Assembly (NCBI GenBank): GCA_013696965.1
Contig: JACCXN010000056.1
Coordinates: 1 to 64,000 of the forward strand
Direction: 5' to 3'
Source of the DNA: Bacteroidota bacterium
Lineage (GTDB): Bacteria; Bacteroidota; Bacteroidia; JACCXN01
DNA length: 64,000 bases
Part shown: piece after piece, positions 44,397 through 54,422 of the stretch
Layout: each line of letters starts with the position of its first letter
Position numbering within the stretch: position 1 is the stretch's first letter
The notes under the pieces: generated by a model
Seen by the model: only the letters and a program-made list of their open reading frames with translations
Databases searched by the model: none
Told to the model about the DNA's origin: nothing
Translations under genes and position numbers: made by a program

Positions 44397-46604
44397 ATGA
44401 TGAGAAATTTGCTTCTCGTTTTCCTTGTATTCTTTTTTCTTACATTAACCAATAATGCAGCTTTTGCTGATATTGATAGCCTTTTAACTGTTTTAAATGG
44501 ATCAAAAGGGGAGAAAAAAGCAGAAGTTCAGCTTGAACTTTGTAAGCAATATAAAGGAAAGGATACAGAAAAAGCACTTGAATTTTGTACAATTGCTACC
44601 CGTTTTTATACAGAATCAGGAAATGAAAAAGCCCTTTCAGAATGCTACCATTGCACAGGAAATGTTTATTATGTTAAGGGAGAATATCCTAAAGCTATCG
44701 TTTTTTTTAAAGATGCATTAAAAATAAGAAATTCCATAGGTGATGATGAGGGGGCAGCCAATTCCTTAAACAATCTTGGAGTAATGCATCGAAAAATCGG
44801 GCAATTGGAAATGGCTTTGGAATATTATATAAAAGCCCTTGAGTTAAAAGAAAAAAATGGTGCCAATGAAGATATAATTGGAACCATAAATAACATTGGA
44901 AGTCTTTATTATACCCAGAAGAATTATGACAAGGCCCTGAAATATTTTGAAAGGGCTCAGTTTCTTTACCAGGGACAAAAGGATAAAAATGGCCTTGCTG
45001 CCACTTACAATAACTTATCACTTATTTATTTTGAGCAAAATGACAAAAGCAAGGCTTTTGAATACAATAAGCTATCCTATGATTTAAGAAAAGAAATGGG
45101 GGATGATCATGGAATGGGGGTTTCATTGAACAATTTCGGAAGAATATATGAATTGGATAACAATTATGAAAAGGCCCTGGAAAATTATTTTGAATCGGAA
45201 AAAACATATAAAACCATTGGAGATTTAATAAACCAGGCGAATGTTTTAAATAATATCGGGGGAATTTACATTAAACTCAAAAATTATAAAAAAGCAAAAG
45301 AATATATTTTCCGTAGTTTAACCCTGGCTCAAAATCTTGATAATATGCCCCAGGTAAAGGATAATTACCTAAGCCTTTCGGAAGTGAATTTTGCCTTGGG
45401 TAATTATAGGGATGCATACGATTACCTGAAAGAATACAATGTGCTTAAAGATTCTGTCTTAAATGAACAAAGCAAGGCCAGAGTAGAGGAGTTGGAAACG
45501 AAGTATGAGTCGGGACGCAAAGAAAAGGAGATTGCATTATTGACGAAAGAAAAAGAAATGGAACAGTTAAGCCGTTTCACTGAACAAAACAAGAATAAAC
45601 TTATTTTAAATTCGCTCTCTGCAGGTTTTTTCCTGATTATTATCATTGCTGTGCTATTATTTTTTATAAACAGACAAAAGCAAAAGGCAAACAAAGTTCT
45701 GGAAAAACAAAATGCGGAGATAAATCTTCAAAAAGTTGAAATACAGGGAAAGAATAATGAACTTGGAATTAAAAACAAAGAAATTACGGATAGTATAATC
45801 TATGCTAAAAGAATACAGGAGGCTATTTTCCCTGCCGACAATTTTTTTAGTGACCTTTTGCCCGATTCTTTTGTTCTTTTTAGGCCAAAAGATATTGTAA
45901 GTGGTGATTTTTATTGGGCAAACAAGATTAATTCAAATGAGAATTCCGCACCGGGAACTTTATTGTTTGCTGCTGTAGATTGTACTGGCCATGGTGTTCC
46001 AGGGGCATTCATGAGTTTGGTGGGTTATAACTTGTTAAATCAGGCAGTAAAGGAGCATCAGCTCTGCAAACCCTCCGAAATTCTTGATTATCTTAATGTA
46101 AGTTTGAATGAAACCTTAAGGCAGACCTATGATGAAAGCATGGTTAAGGATGGGATGGATATTTCTTTGTGCTCATTAAGTTACTCTAAAAACAAAAGTG
46201 AACAGGAGAATGAGTATACTATAAATTTAGAATTTGCCGGAGCTTATAACCCTGTATGGATTTTAAGAAAAGATAAAAACAATGCAGTACCTGAATTGAT
46301 TGAAATAAAACCAAATAAACATCCTGTTGGAGCTTTTCTTGGTGAGGAGTTAAAATCATTTACAAACAATGAAATCCCATTAAAAAAAGGAGATAAAATT
46401 TATATTTTCACTGATGGTTATGCTGATCAATTTGGCGGGCCAAAAGGAAAAAAATTCAAATATAGCCAATTAAAATCCCTACTGATTTCCTTGTTTGATA
46501 AAACAATGGAGGAGCAAAAAAGCATCATGGAGAAAGTACTTGAAGCCTGGCAAGGAGACTTGGAGCAGGTTGATGATATTTGTATTGTTGGAGTTCATAT
46601 TTGA
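44397..46604 (+). CDS. TPR protein with C-terminal SpoIIE-type PP2C phosphatase
   Basis: A 735-residue membrane-anchored signalling protein. Signal peptide ends near AFA (about residue 23). At least seven TPR repeats run over 30-350 (ALSECYHCTGNVYYVKGEYPKA; SLNNLGVMHRKIGQLEMALEYY). A single membrane helix lies at about 405-425 (AGFFLIIIIAVLLFF), and a coiled coil follows (VLEKQNAEINLQKVEIQGKN). The C-terminal 260 residues are a SpoIIE-like PP2C (FRPKDIVSGDFYW, AAVDCTGHGVPGAFMSLVG, DDICIVGV). It probably dephosphorylates a Ser/Thr protein in response to a periplasmic signal. A truncated copy lies at 36893. Confidence 0.9.
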   Translation: MMRNLLLVFLVFFFLTLTNNAAFADIDSLLTVLNGSKGEKKAEVQLELCKQYKGKDTEKALEFCTIATRFYTESGNEKALSECYHCTGNVYYVKGEYPKAIVFFKDALKIRNSIGDDEGAANSLNNLGVMHRKIGQLEMALEYYIKALELKEKNGANEDIIGTINNIGSLYYTQKNYDKALKYFERAQFLYQGQKDKNGLAATYNNLSLIYFEQNDKSKAFEYNKLSYDLRKEMGDDHGMGVSLNNFGRIYELDNNYEKALENYFESEKTYKTIGDLINQANVLNNIGGIYIKLKNYKKAKEYIFRSLTLAQNLDNMPQVKDNYLSLSEVNFALGNYRDAYDYLKEYNVLKDSVLNEQSKARVEELETKYESGRKEKEIALLTKEKEMEQLSRFTEQNKNKLILNSLSAGFFLIIIIAVLLFFINRQKQKANKVLEKQNAEINLQKVEIQGKNNELGIKNKEITDSIIYAKRIQEAIFPADNFFSDLLPDSFVLFRPKDIVSGDFYWANKINSNENSAPGTLLFAAVDCTGHGVPGAFMSLVGYNLLNQAVKEHQLCKPSEILDYLNVSLNETLRQTYDESMVKDGMDISLCSLSYSKNKSEQENEYTINLEFAGAYNPVWILRKDKNNAVPELIEIKPNKHPVGAFLGEELKSFTNNEIPLKKGDKIYIFTDGYADQFGGPKGKKFKYSQLKSLLISLFDKTMEEQKSIMEKVLEAWQGDLEQVDDICIVGVHI

Positions 46605-46636
46605 TGGGTGTAACAGGAATAAAAAGCCTGCATAAC

Positions 46637-48412
46637 TCAATCCCCAAAAATGTTGGTTTTTTTAACAAAATACCTTAAAACAAGAAAAGAAACCAAGGCT
46701 GTAGCAAACCAAATTAAAGCATCATACCATTCCCTGAAAATAATTTTTCCACTTAAAAACAGAATGGAATAGGTCATAAGTACTGCACTTAGCCAACAAA
46801 TTACAAGGTTTCCTATTCTTCCGGGTTTAATATCCAGGGCAAAATGTTTGCTTATTGGATTCCAATATCCTTCTGGCTTTACTTTTTTGTAGAAATCAAA
46901 GAGTTTTTGTTCTTCAACAGGTTTGGTAAAAAAGGTAACAGCAAGCCATATTATGGTTGTTACTCCTGCAGTAAGAAAAAAACTATCTGGAAACTGCATA
47001 TCAAAACCAAAACGAGTCACTGCATAAACGATAAATGGGGTAATGGTAGCGGCAATTTCGCTCCATGCATTAATTCTCCACCAATACCATCTTAAAATAA
47101 GTACAAGGCCTAATCCTGCACCACATTCAATAATAAAACTCCAAACTCCGGAAATAGTCTGAATGAGCGAGGTAACATAAATAGCAATAAGCATTATAAC
47201 CACAGTAGCAATTCTGCTGGCCTTTACGTAAGTTTTATTCGCTTTTTCAGGGTTTTCAAAACTATTTTCAGGTTTAATGAATCTTTTATAGAAATCATTT
47301 ACAACATAACTTGCCCCCCAATTTAATTGAGTTGAGATAGTACTCATGTATGCCGCAAAAAAAGAAACAAGTAAAAGTCCTTTTAAACCGGGAGGCAGAA
47401 ATTCTTTCATGGCCATAACATAGCCTAGTTTTTTATCTGCTTCACCCAATTCAGGATAAAGTACTATTACGGATAATCCAACTAAAATCCAGGGCCAGGG
47501 ACGAAGGCTATAATGTGCAATTTGGAAGAACAAAGTAGCATAGATTGAATGTTTTTCATTTTTAGCACTCATCATCCTTTGGGCAATGTATCCTCCTCCT
47601 CCTGGTTCTGCTCCTGGGTACCAGCTAGCCCACCAAATACTAAGGTAAGCCAGGAATGCACCAATAGTAATGGTTAGGATTCCACCAGCTTCAATTAAAG
47701 TGGTATTGGTTGTAATTACGGGGAAAAAATCCAGTGTGTTTGGAGGAAGTTTATCTTTTAAGCCAGCAATTCCACCTATTTTTTCAGAAGAAACCACAAT
47801 TACGGCAAGAACAATACTACCCGTCATAGCAATTACAAATTGAATTACGTCCGTAACGGCTACCCCCCATAATCCTGAAATGGTGGAATAAGTTGCAGCA
47901 ACAACCATTGCTCCTGCTACATACCAAAGGGCTTCAGTTTCTGATATCTCAAAAAACACAACCAATATGGCGCGTAGTGCAACATTTACCCATCCAATAA
48001 TTAAACAATTTATAAACAAACCAAGATAAAGAGATTTAAAACCTCTTAGAAAGGCAGCACTTTTGCCACTGTATCTTAATTCAATGAATTCTACCTCTGT
48101 AAGAATTTCTGCTCTTCTCCATAAACGGGCGAAGAAAAAGGTAGTTAACATCCCACCAAAAAGCATATTCCACCACAACCAGTTTCCAGAAATCCCGCTT
48201 TGGCCCACAAGTTCGGTAACTGCTAAAGGGGTATCTGCGGCAAATGTAGTAGCCACCATGGAAATACCGGCTATATACCAGGGTAAATTTCTTCCCCCCA
48301 AAAAGAAATCAGAAAGACTTCCGCTTGCTTTATCCTTGTATAATAAACCAATTATAAGTGAAAGAAAGAAAAACACCGCGATTAGCAGCCAGTCAATAAA
48401 TTCTAAAGTCAT
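46637..48412 (-). CDS. Sodium:solute symporter (SSS family)
   Basis: A 591-residue inner-membrane transporter with 13-14 hydrophobic segments. The opening (LEFIDWLLIAVFFFLSLIIGLLY) and SDFFLGGRNLPWYIAGISMVATTFAADTPLA are the SSS signature (YdjN/SGLT-like fold), with LNWGASYVVNDFYKRF later. It moves an organic solute with Na+. The substrate (sugar, nucleobase or acid) cannot be told by reading. It converges with the TPR-PP2C gene with only 32 bases between stops, without an obvious hairpin. Upstream is an AT-rich spacer shared with the divergent methyltransferase gene. Confidence 0.9.
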   Translation of the reverse strand: MTLEFIDWLLIAVFFFLSLIIGLLYKDKASGSLSDFFLGGRNLPWYIAGISMVATTFAADTPLAVTELVGQSGISGNWLWWNMLFGGMLTTFFFARLWRRAEILTEVEFIELRYSGKSAAFLRGFKSLYLGLFINCLIIGWVNVALRAILVVFFEISETEALWYVAGAMVVAATYSTISGLWGVAVTDVIQFVIAMTGSIVLAVIVVSSEKIGGIAGLKDKLPPNTLDFFPVITTNTTLIEAGGILTITIGAFLAYLSIWWASWYPGAEPGGGGYIAQRMMSAKNEKHSIYATLFFQIAHYSLRPWPWILVGLSVIVLYPELGEADKKLGYVMAMKEFLPPGLKGLLLVSFFAAYMSTISTQLNWGASYVVNDFYKRFIKPENSFENPEKANKTYVKASRIATVVIMLIAIYVTSLIQTISGVWSFIIECGAGLGLVLILRWYWWRINAWSEIAATITPFIVYAVTRFGFDMQFPDSFFLTAGVTTIIWLAVTFFTKPVEEQKLFDFYKKVKPEGYWNPISKHFALDIKPGRIGNLVICWLSAVLMTYSILFLSGKIIFREWYDALIWFATALVSFLVLRYFVKKTNIFGD

Positions 48413-48644
48413 ATGAATTCCAGGATTAGGGACAAATATAAAAAATAAGATTATTCATTTTTTTAAATTTAACAGTTCAAGCAATTCTTATTTTTACTAT
48501 ATAATATTAAACAATTTGGTCTTCATTTTTCATTACATTGTTTAACTTTGTAGATTATTGTAGGCTCATTTTTTATTTGGAAAAAATTTAATTTTCAATA
48601 AATAATTTACACAGAGGGGACAAAAAACATTATATTTAACTGAA

Positions 48645-49856
48645 ATGAACAAAATTAAAACAGAACAAGCAGGAGATTTTAAAATGATAGCCAAGACCAT
48701 ATATGGTTTGGAAGATATACTTGCTTCAGAATTACTAAAGCTGGGTGCAAAGGGAATTGAAACGCATAACCGGGCGGTATTGTTCACGGGGGATATGGGT
48801 TTCATGTACAAGGCAAATTTAAGTCTTCGCACTGCTTTACGGATATTAAAACCTATTTTTAGTTTTGAGGTACAGGATGAGCAATCGCTTTACAAGGAAA
48901 TAAACAATTATGAATGGGAATCATTAATAAGCCCTGAGAATACTATTGCAGTGGATTGTGTGTTAAATACACCACTTTTTAGCCACAGTATGTATATCTC
49001 CCAAAAAACAAAGGATGCTATTGTTGATCGTTTTAGGGATAAGTTTGAAAAAAGGCCATCTGTAGAGCTTAACAATCCTGATTTACGAATAAACATTCAT
49101 ATTTCCGGAACCACATGTTCTGTGGCTCTTGATAGTTCAGGATATTCCTTACATAAAAGGGGGTATCGTGAAACAACGGGTATTGCACCAATAAATGAAG
49201 TGCTGGCAGCAGGTTTAATTATGCTAACAGGATGGGAGAGGCATCTTCCTTTAATTGATCCAATGTGCGGCTCAGGGACTATTTTAATAGAGGCTGCACT
49301 AATGGCCAATAACATTCCTCCGGGTTACTTCAGGGAAAGTTTTGGGTTTCAGAAGTGGAAAGATTATGATGAAAAGCTTTTTGAAATGATTTTGGAATCA
49401 TCCGTTAACAAGATCCGTAATGATGATTATGTAAAAATTCTTGGATGTGAAAAAGATGCTGAGGTAGCGAAAATTGCTGTTGAAAACGTAAAGCATGCAA
49501 AAGTAAATGATGTGGTTAATATTACTAAAGGTGATTACGAAGAGTTTGAACCTCCTCAATCAAGAGGGGTTGTAATTATGAATCCTCCATACGGAGAAAG
49601 GATGGAGGACCAGGACATCAGCGCTTTGTATAAAAAAATAGGCGACACATTAAAGCAAAAATACCAGGGCTATGATGCCTGGATCATAAGTTCAAATCCT
49701 GAAGCCTTTAAAAGTGTTGGGTTAAGGCCTTCAAGAAAGATAACTGTTTTTAATGGTCCTTTGGAATGCCGTTTTATGAAATTTGAAATGTATGCAGGAA
49801 CCAAAAAGTTGCATAAGGTTAGAGAACGTGAGGATAGGGAGAATGGGCAAAAATGA
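48645..49856 (+). CDS. THUMP-domain class I RNA methyltransferase (RlmL N-terminal-like)
   Basis: A 403-residue cytosolic enzyme. An N-terminal THUMP RNA-binding domain (about 15-165: AKTIYGLEDILASELLKLGA; NNPDLRINIHISGTTCSVAL) precedes a Rossmann-fold methyltransferase. SAM-binding motif I is LIDPMCGSGTILIEAALMAN and the catalytic motif is IMNPPYGERM, typical of N2-methylguanine enzymes of 23S rRNA. It resembles the first half of E. coli RlmL (m2G2445). The exact rRNA target in this phylum is inferred. It ends about 73 bases before pfkA. Confidence 0.9.
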   Translation: MNKIKTEQAGDFKMIAKTIYGLEDILASELLKLGAKGIETHNRAVLFTGDMGFMYKANLSLRTALRILKPIFSFEVQDEQSLYKEINNYEWESLISPENTIAVDCVLNTPLFSHSMYISQKTKDAIVDRFRDKFEKRPSVELNNPDLRINIHISGTTCSVALDSSGYSLHKRGYRETTGIAPINEVLAAGLIMLTGWERHLPLIDPMCGSGTILIEAALMANNIPPGYFRESFGFQKWKDYDEKLFEMILESSVNKIRNDDYVKILGCEKDAEVAKIAVENVKHAKVNDVVNITKGDYEEFEPPQSRGVVIMNPPYGERMEDQDISALYKKIGDTLKQKYQGYDAWIISSNPEAFKSVGLRPSRKITVFNGPLECRFMKFEMYAGTKKLHKVREREDRENGQK

Positions 49857-49929
49857 TGATAAGGCTAAAAGTTTTTTTTAGTAAATCGTTTAGCTAAAGC
49901 CCAGTATTAACAATCAATATCAATTATTA

Positions 49930-50901
49930 ATGAAAAAAATAGCAGTTTTTACATCTGGAGGAGATTCACCCGGCATGAATGCAGCAATAAGGGCAGTAGT
50001 GCGTGCAGGGATTTATAATGGACTAGATGTTTATGGTATTGTGCGTGGATACGATGGAATGATTAATGGGGATATAATTAAAATGGAATCTCATTCAGTA
50101 GGTAATATTATCCAAAGAGGAGGAACTATATTAAAGTCAGCACGTAGCGCCCGTTTTTTTACTTATGAGGGTAGGAAGCAAGCTTTTGAAAAATTACAGG
50201 AATTTGGAATTGAAGCTTTGGTTGCAATAGGTGGTGATGGTACATTTAAAGGTGCCGAAGCCTTAAGTAAGGAATTTGGGGTGAAAGTAATTGGCTTACC
50301 TGGTACTATTGATAATGATTTGCGTGGAACGGATTTTACAATTGGTTATGATACTGCAATTAATACGGTAGTTGAAGCTGTAGATAAATTGCGGGATACA
50401 GCCGATTCGCACGACAGGTTGTTTGTGGTTGAGGTTATGGGCCGTGATGCAGGATTTATTGCCATGCGAAGTGGTATTGGAGCAGGGGCCGAAGCAGTGC
50501 TTGTTCCTGAAAATCCTACCTATATCGATCAATTGGTTAAAGTTCTTGACAGGGGCTGGAGACGACAGAAAATGAGCAGTATAATTATTGTTGCTGAAGG
50601 CGATGAATCAGGTGGTGCTTTTGAAGTTGCCAGGAAAATCAAGGAAAAACTCACGAATTACGACATAAGAGTTACTATTCTTGGTCATGTACAAAGGGGG
50701 GGAAGTCCTAGCTGTATGGACAGGTTATTGGCCAGCAGATTAGGAGTGGCTGCAGTAGAAGGATTAATTGAAGGAAAAACAAATGTAATGGCAGGAGTGG
50801 TAGATAAAAATATTAAGTTTACTCCATTCTCTGAGGCTATAAAGCATCACACCGTTCTAAATGGAGATATGATGCGATTGGTGGAAATTCTTTCAATCTG
50901 A
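49930..50901 (+). CDS. pfkA: ATP-dependent 6-phosphofructokinase
   Basis: Phosphorylates fructose-6-P to fructose-1,6-bisP. A 323-residue enzyme of E. coli PfkA length. The glycine-rich start GGDSPGMNAAIRAVVR and GGDGTFKGA (Gly104) bind ATP; Gly104 and Gly125 (PGTIDND) mark the ATP form, since PPi-dependent enzymes have Asp and Lys there. Catalytic Asp128 is in PGTIDND. Substrate residues include MGRDAGFIA and GHVQRGGSPSC. A second phosphofructokinase-type enzyme lies at 26222. The gap to priA is 9 bases, so they are probably co-transcribed. Confidence 0.96.
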   Translation: MKKIAVFTSGGDSPGMNAAIRAVVRAGIYNGLDVYGIVRGYDGMINGDIIKMESHSVGNIIQRGGTILKSARSARFFTYEGRKQAFEKLQEFGIEALVAIGGDGTFKGAEALSKEFGVKVIGLPGTIDNDLRGTDFTIGYDTAINTVVEAVDKLRDTADSHDRLFVVEVMGRDAGFIAMRSGIGAGAEAVLVPENPTYIDQLVKVLDRGWRRQKMSSIIIVAEGDESGGAFEVARKIKEKLTNYDIRVTILGHVQRGGSPSCMDRLLASRLGVAAVEGLIEGKTNVMAGVVDKNIKFTPFSEAIKHHTVLNGDMMRLVEILSI

Positions 50902-50910
50902 TATTTCAGC

Positions 50911-53436
50911 ATGCAGGAAACGCTTTTTATAGATGTAATTCTTCCATTGCCTGTTCCCAGATTATACACCTACAGGATTCCTTTTGATTCAAATGCATTG
51001 ATTAAAACAGGAATCAGGGTTGTTGTTCAGTTTGGACCAAATAAGTTATATACTGGCTTGGTTCGAAAAATTCATCAAACCCCACCCAAAGAATACGAAG
51101 CCAAATATATAGAACAGATACTGGATTTAAATCCTGTTGTGAATGAAAAACAATTTGTTTTTTGGGAATGGCTTTCCTCTTATTATATGTGCAATATAGG
51201 TGAAGTAATGAATGCCGCTTTACCGGGGGGATTAAAAATTTCAAGCGAAACCAAAGTAATATTAAATCCTTATTTCGGAAGTGATTATACAAGCTTAAAT
51301 GATAAAGAATTTCTTATTGTAGAAGCTTTGGAACTTAACCAGGTTCTTACCCTTGACCAGGTAAGTGAAATCATTGATCAGAAAACAACTTATTCTGTAA
51401 TAAAATCATTACTAGAAAAAGGAGCCATTGTAGTTGAGGAAGAAATTAAAGAAAAATTCAAACCAAAAACGGAAACTTTTATTCGTCTTACTGAAACCTC
51501 AACAAAGGATGAATTCCTTAAAGAATTGTTTGATGGATTAGAAAAAAAAGCACCAAGACAGCTTGATGTTCTCATGGCAATATTAAGTTTAGGCAGGGGC
51601 GAGGGAGGATCTGCACGAAATGTAAAAAAATCGGAAGTGCTTAAGAAGGCCGAAGGAGCAGAAGGGGCAATAAATGCCTTGGTCAAAAAAGGAATCCTGG
51701 AGGTGTTTTCCAGGGAAACAGGCCGTCTTGAAATGGGAGAGGCAATAAGTGGCTATTCGAAAAAATTAAATGAATTTCAACAAAAAGCATATGATGAGAT
51801 AACAGCTCAGTTTAAAGAAAAGGATGTAGTGCTGCTTCATGGGGTTACTTCAAGTGGAAAAACTGAGATTTACATAAAACTAATTGAAAAAACCCTTGCT
51901 CAGGGAAAGCAAGTATTGTACCTGTTACCTGAAATAGCACTTACTGCTCAAATAATTAACAGGCTAAGGAATATATTAGGAGACAAGGCAGGGATATATC
52001 ATTCAAAATACAATGGCAATGAAAGGGTAGAGGTTTGGCAAAAATTAATTGGAACTAAAAACGGGTTGAATCCAAAAGATGAAGAAGTACCTGGTGATGA
52101 TCAAAAGGAAAATGCGCCTTACAGTGTAATACTTGGAGCGCGTTCTGCTTTGTTTCTTCCTTTCGATAACCTTGGTTTAATCATTGTTGATGAGGAACAT
52201 GAGACCTCGTTTAAACAATTTGAGCCAGCGCCCAGGTATCATGCAAGGGATGCGGCAATTGTACTTGGAAATTTTCATAAGGCAGATGTGTTACTTGGAT
52301 CAGCCACACCTTCCATTGAAAGTTATTATAACGCCCAATCAGGGAAATACGGGTTTGTTGAGTTAATGAAAAGGTTTGGAGGCATGCAAATGCCGGAAAT
52401 TTTAGTTGCAGATTTAACCGAAGCAAGCCGTAAGAAGCTTATGAAATCTCATTATTCTCCCCTTTTGCTTGAAAACATTAGCCTTGCCATGGAAAACAAA
52501 GAACAGGTTATACTTTTTCAAAACAGGCGGGGATTCGCTCCTCAGATAAACTGCTCTATGTGCGGCTGGATTCCTCAATGCACCCGTTGTGATGTTAGCC
52601 TTACTTACCATAAAAACATCAACCAGTTAAAATGCCATTACTGCGGATATAGCCATAGGCCTCCTTCTACCTGCAGTGCTTGTGGTAGTGCTGAGGTAAA
52701 AATGAGAGGTTTTGGGACGGAAAAGATCGAAGATGAACTTTCCATATTCTTTCCTAATGCCAAAGTTGGTAGAATGGACCTTGACACTACCAGGGGAAAA
52801 AATTCATACAAGCAGATAATAAGCGATTTTGAAGAACATAAAATAGATATACTTGTTGGAACCCAAATGGTAACAAAGGGGCTTGATTTTGATAATGTTG
52901 GGTTGGTTGGAATTTTAAGTGCAGACAGTATGCTTCAATTCCCGGATTTTCGTGCAAATGAAAGAAGTTTTCAACTTATGGCGCAGGTATCCGGTAGGGC
53001 AGGACGAAAAAATAAACGGGGAAAGGTAGTGATACAAGCTTTTAAACCAGAGCATCCCATTATAAAAAATGTAATTGCCAATGATTACCTCTCCATGTAT
53101 ATTTGGGAGATGATGGAACGGAAAAACTTTTTTTACCCTCCCTTCCATCGGTTAATTGGCTTTACCCTAAGGCATAAGGATATTGATGTTTTGAATCAAG
53201 GGGCAAAGTATTTCGGTGATTTGCTAAAGAAACAGCTTGGAAACAGAGTACTTGGCCCTGAATTTCCTACTATTGCTAGGATAAGGAATTTGTACAACAA
53301 AAAAATACTTGTTAAAATAGAAAAAGAGGCATCAATTGGTACCGTGAAAAGTCAAATTCAGGAGATGCAAAATATTTTTAGTCACCATAAAGAGTTTAAA
53401 TCTGTGAGGATAATAACGGATATTGACCCTTTGTAG
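50911..53436 (+). CDS. priA: Primosomal protein N' (PriA helicase)
   Basis: An 841-residue replication-restart helicase. The N-terminal DNA-binding region (about 1-200) is followed by a DEAH-type helicase: Walker A GVTSSGKTEIYIKL, VDEEHETSFKQ, LGSATPSIES. A zinc-binding insert supplies four CxxC pairs (CSMCGWIPQCTRCD; CHYCGYSHRPPSTCSACGS). The second RecA fold has VGTQMVTKGLDFDNVGLVG and VSGRAGRKNKRG. It reloads DnaB at stalled forks. Directly behind pfkA, and about 37 bases before the YheT-like gene. Confidence 0.95.
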   Translation: MQETLFIDVILPLPVPRLYTYRIPFDSNALIKTGIRVVVQFGPNKLYTGLVRKIHQTPPKEYEAKYIEQILDLNPVVNEKQFVFWEWLSSYYMCNIGEVMNAALPGGLKISSETKVILNPYFGSDYTSLNDKEFLIVEALELNQVLTLDQVSEIIDQKTTYSVIKSLLEKGAIVVEEEIKEKFKPKTETFIRLTETSTKDEFLKELFDGLEKKAPRQLDVLMAILSLGRGEGGSARNVKKSEVLKKAEGAEGAINALVKKGILEVFSRETGRLEMGEAISGYSKKLNEFQQKAYDEITAQFKEKDVVLLHGVTSSGKTEIYIKLIEKTLAQGKQVLYLLPEIALTAQIINRLRNILGDKAGIYHSKYNGNERVEVWQKLIGTKNGLNPKDEEVPGDDQKENAPYSVILGARSALFLPFDNLGLIIVDEEHETSFKQFEPAPRYHARDAAIVLGNFHKADVLLGSATPSIESYYNAQSGKYGFVELMKRFGGMQMPEILVADLTEASRKKLMKSHYSPLLLENISLAMENKEQVILFQNRRGFAPQINCSMCGWIPQCTRCDVSLTYHKNINQLKCHYCGYSHRPPSTCSACGSAEVKMRGFGTEKIEDELSIFFPNAKVGRMDLDTTRGKNSYKQIISDFEEHKIDILVGTQMVTKGLDFDNVGLVGILSADSMLQFPDFRANERSFQLMAQVSGRAGRKNKRGKVVIQAFKPEHPIIKNVIANDYLSMYIWEMMERKNFFYPPFHRLIGFTLRHKDIDVLNQGAKYFGDLLKKQLGNRVLGPEFPTIARIRNLYNKKILVKIEKEASIGTVKSQIQEMQNIFSHHKEFKSVRIITDIDPL

Positions 53437-53473
53437 ATGGAACAATGTTTGCTTGTTATAGTTTAAATTAGAA

Positions 53474-54418
53474 ATGCAGGAATATAAATCCCCTTTATAT
53501 CTTTTAAATGGCCATGCGGCAACAATGTATCCTGCCTTATTTCGTAATCTTCCTGTAGTTGAGTTAATTGGAGAAAGAATAGATACTCCCGATGATGATT
53601 TTTTGCAATTAGACTGGGTAAAGAATGGAAGTAAAAAACTTGTTATTGTTTCCCATGGCCTTGAGGGCAATTCCAGAAGGCATTATATGCTTGGCATGGC
53701 AAAAACTTTTTCGGAAAATAATTTTGATGTATTGTTATGGAATTACAGGAGTTGTGGGCCGGTTATGAACCGAACCTTGCGTTTTTACCATAGCGGAGCC
53801 ACGGATGATCTTACAACAGTAATAAATCATGCAATTAATAAGGGTTATTCTGAAATTTCCTTGATTGGTTTTAGTTTAGGTGGTAATTTAACCTTAAAAT
53901 ACCTTGGTGAAAAAGCTCAAAATATTCCCACTCAAATTAAAAAGTCCGTTGTTTTTTCAGTACCCTGTGATTTGTCTGCAAGTGCTGCTCATTTGAACAA
54001 GTGGTATAACAAGATATATTGCAATCGTTTTTTAAATAGCCTTAAATTTAAAGTAACTTTTAAATCACAAAAGTTTGAGATACTTCAAGAGAGGCTTCAT
54101 TTGTTAAAGACGATAAAAACATTAAGAGAATTTGATGATAATTTCACCGCCCCCCTTCATGGCTTTGATGATGCCGCTGATTACTATGAGCAGTGTAGTT
54201 CAATTAATTATATCGACAAAATAACAGTTCCTTGTTTAATAATAAATGCGTTAAACGATCCATTTCTTCCAACGGATTGCTACCCTATTAAAGCAGTTGA
54301 AAACAATGCTATGGTTTTCCTTGAAATGCCAAATGATGGTGGACATTGTGGTTTTACCAGCAGCGGGGAAGCATACTGGTCAGAAATTAGGGCAGTTGAT
54401 TTTTGTGTTGGATTATAA
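53474..54418 (+). CDS. YheT-family alpha/beta hydrolase
   Basis: A 314-residue alpha/beta-hydrolase. The opening GHAATMYPALFRNLP matches the YheT (predicted esterase) family. The nucleophile elbow is GFSLGGNLTL with Ser, the oxyanion region LVIVSHGLEGNS, and the catalytic Asp/His are likely in NALNDPFLP and DGGHCGF. Substrates of this family are not established. The gene probably ends the pfkA-priA transcript. It converges with the CDF gene with only 4 bases between the annotated ends. Confidence 0.88.
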   Translation: MQEYKSPLYLLNGHAATMYPALFRNLPVVELIGERIDTPDDDFLQLDWVKNGSKKLVIVSHGLEGNSRRHYMLGMAKTFSENNFDVLLWNYRSCGPVMNRTLRFYHSGATDDLTTVINHAINKGYSEISLIGFSLGGNLTLKYLGEKAQNIPTQIKKSVVFSVPCDLSASAAHLNKWYNKIYCNRFLNSLKFKVTFKSQKFEILQERLHLLKTIKTLREFDDNFTAPLHGFDDAADYYEQCSSINYIDKITVPCLIINALNDPFLPTDCYPIKAVENNAMVFLEMPNDGGHCGFTSSGEAYWSEIRAVDFCVGL

Positions 54419-54422
54419 ACCT

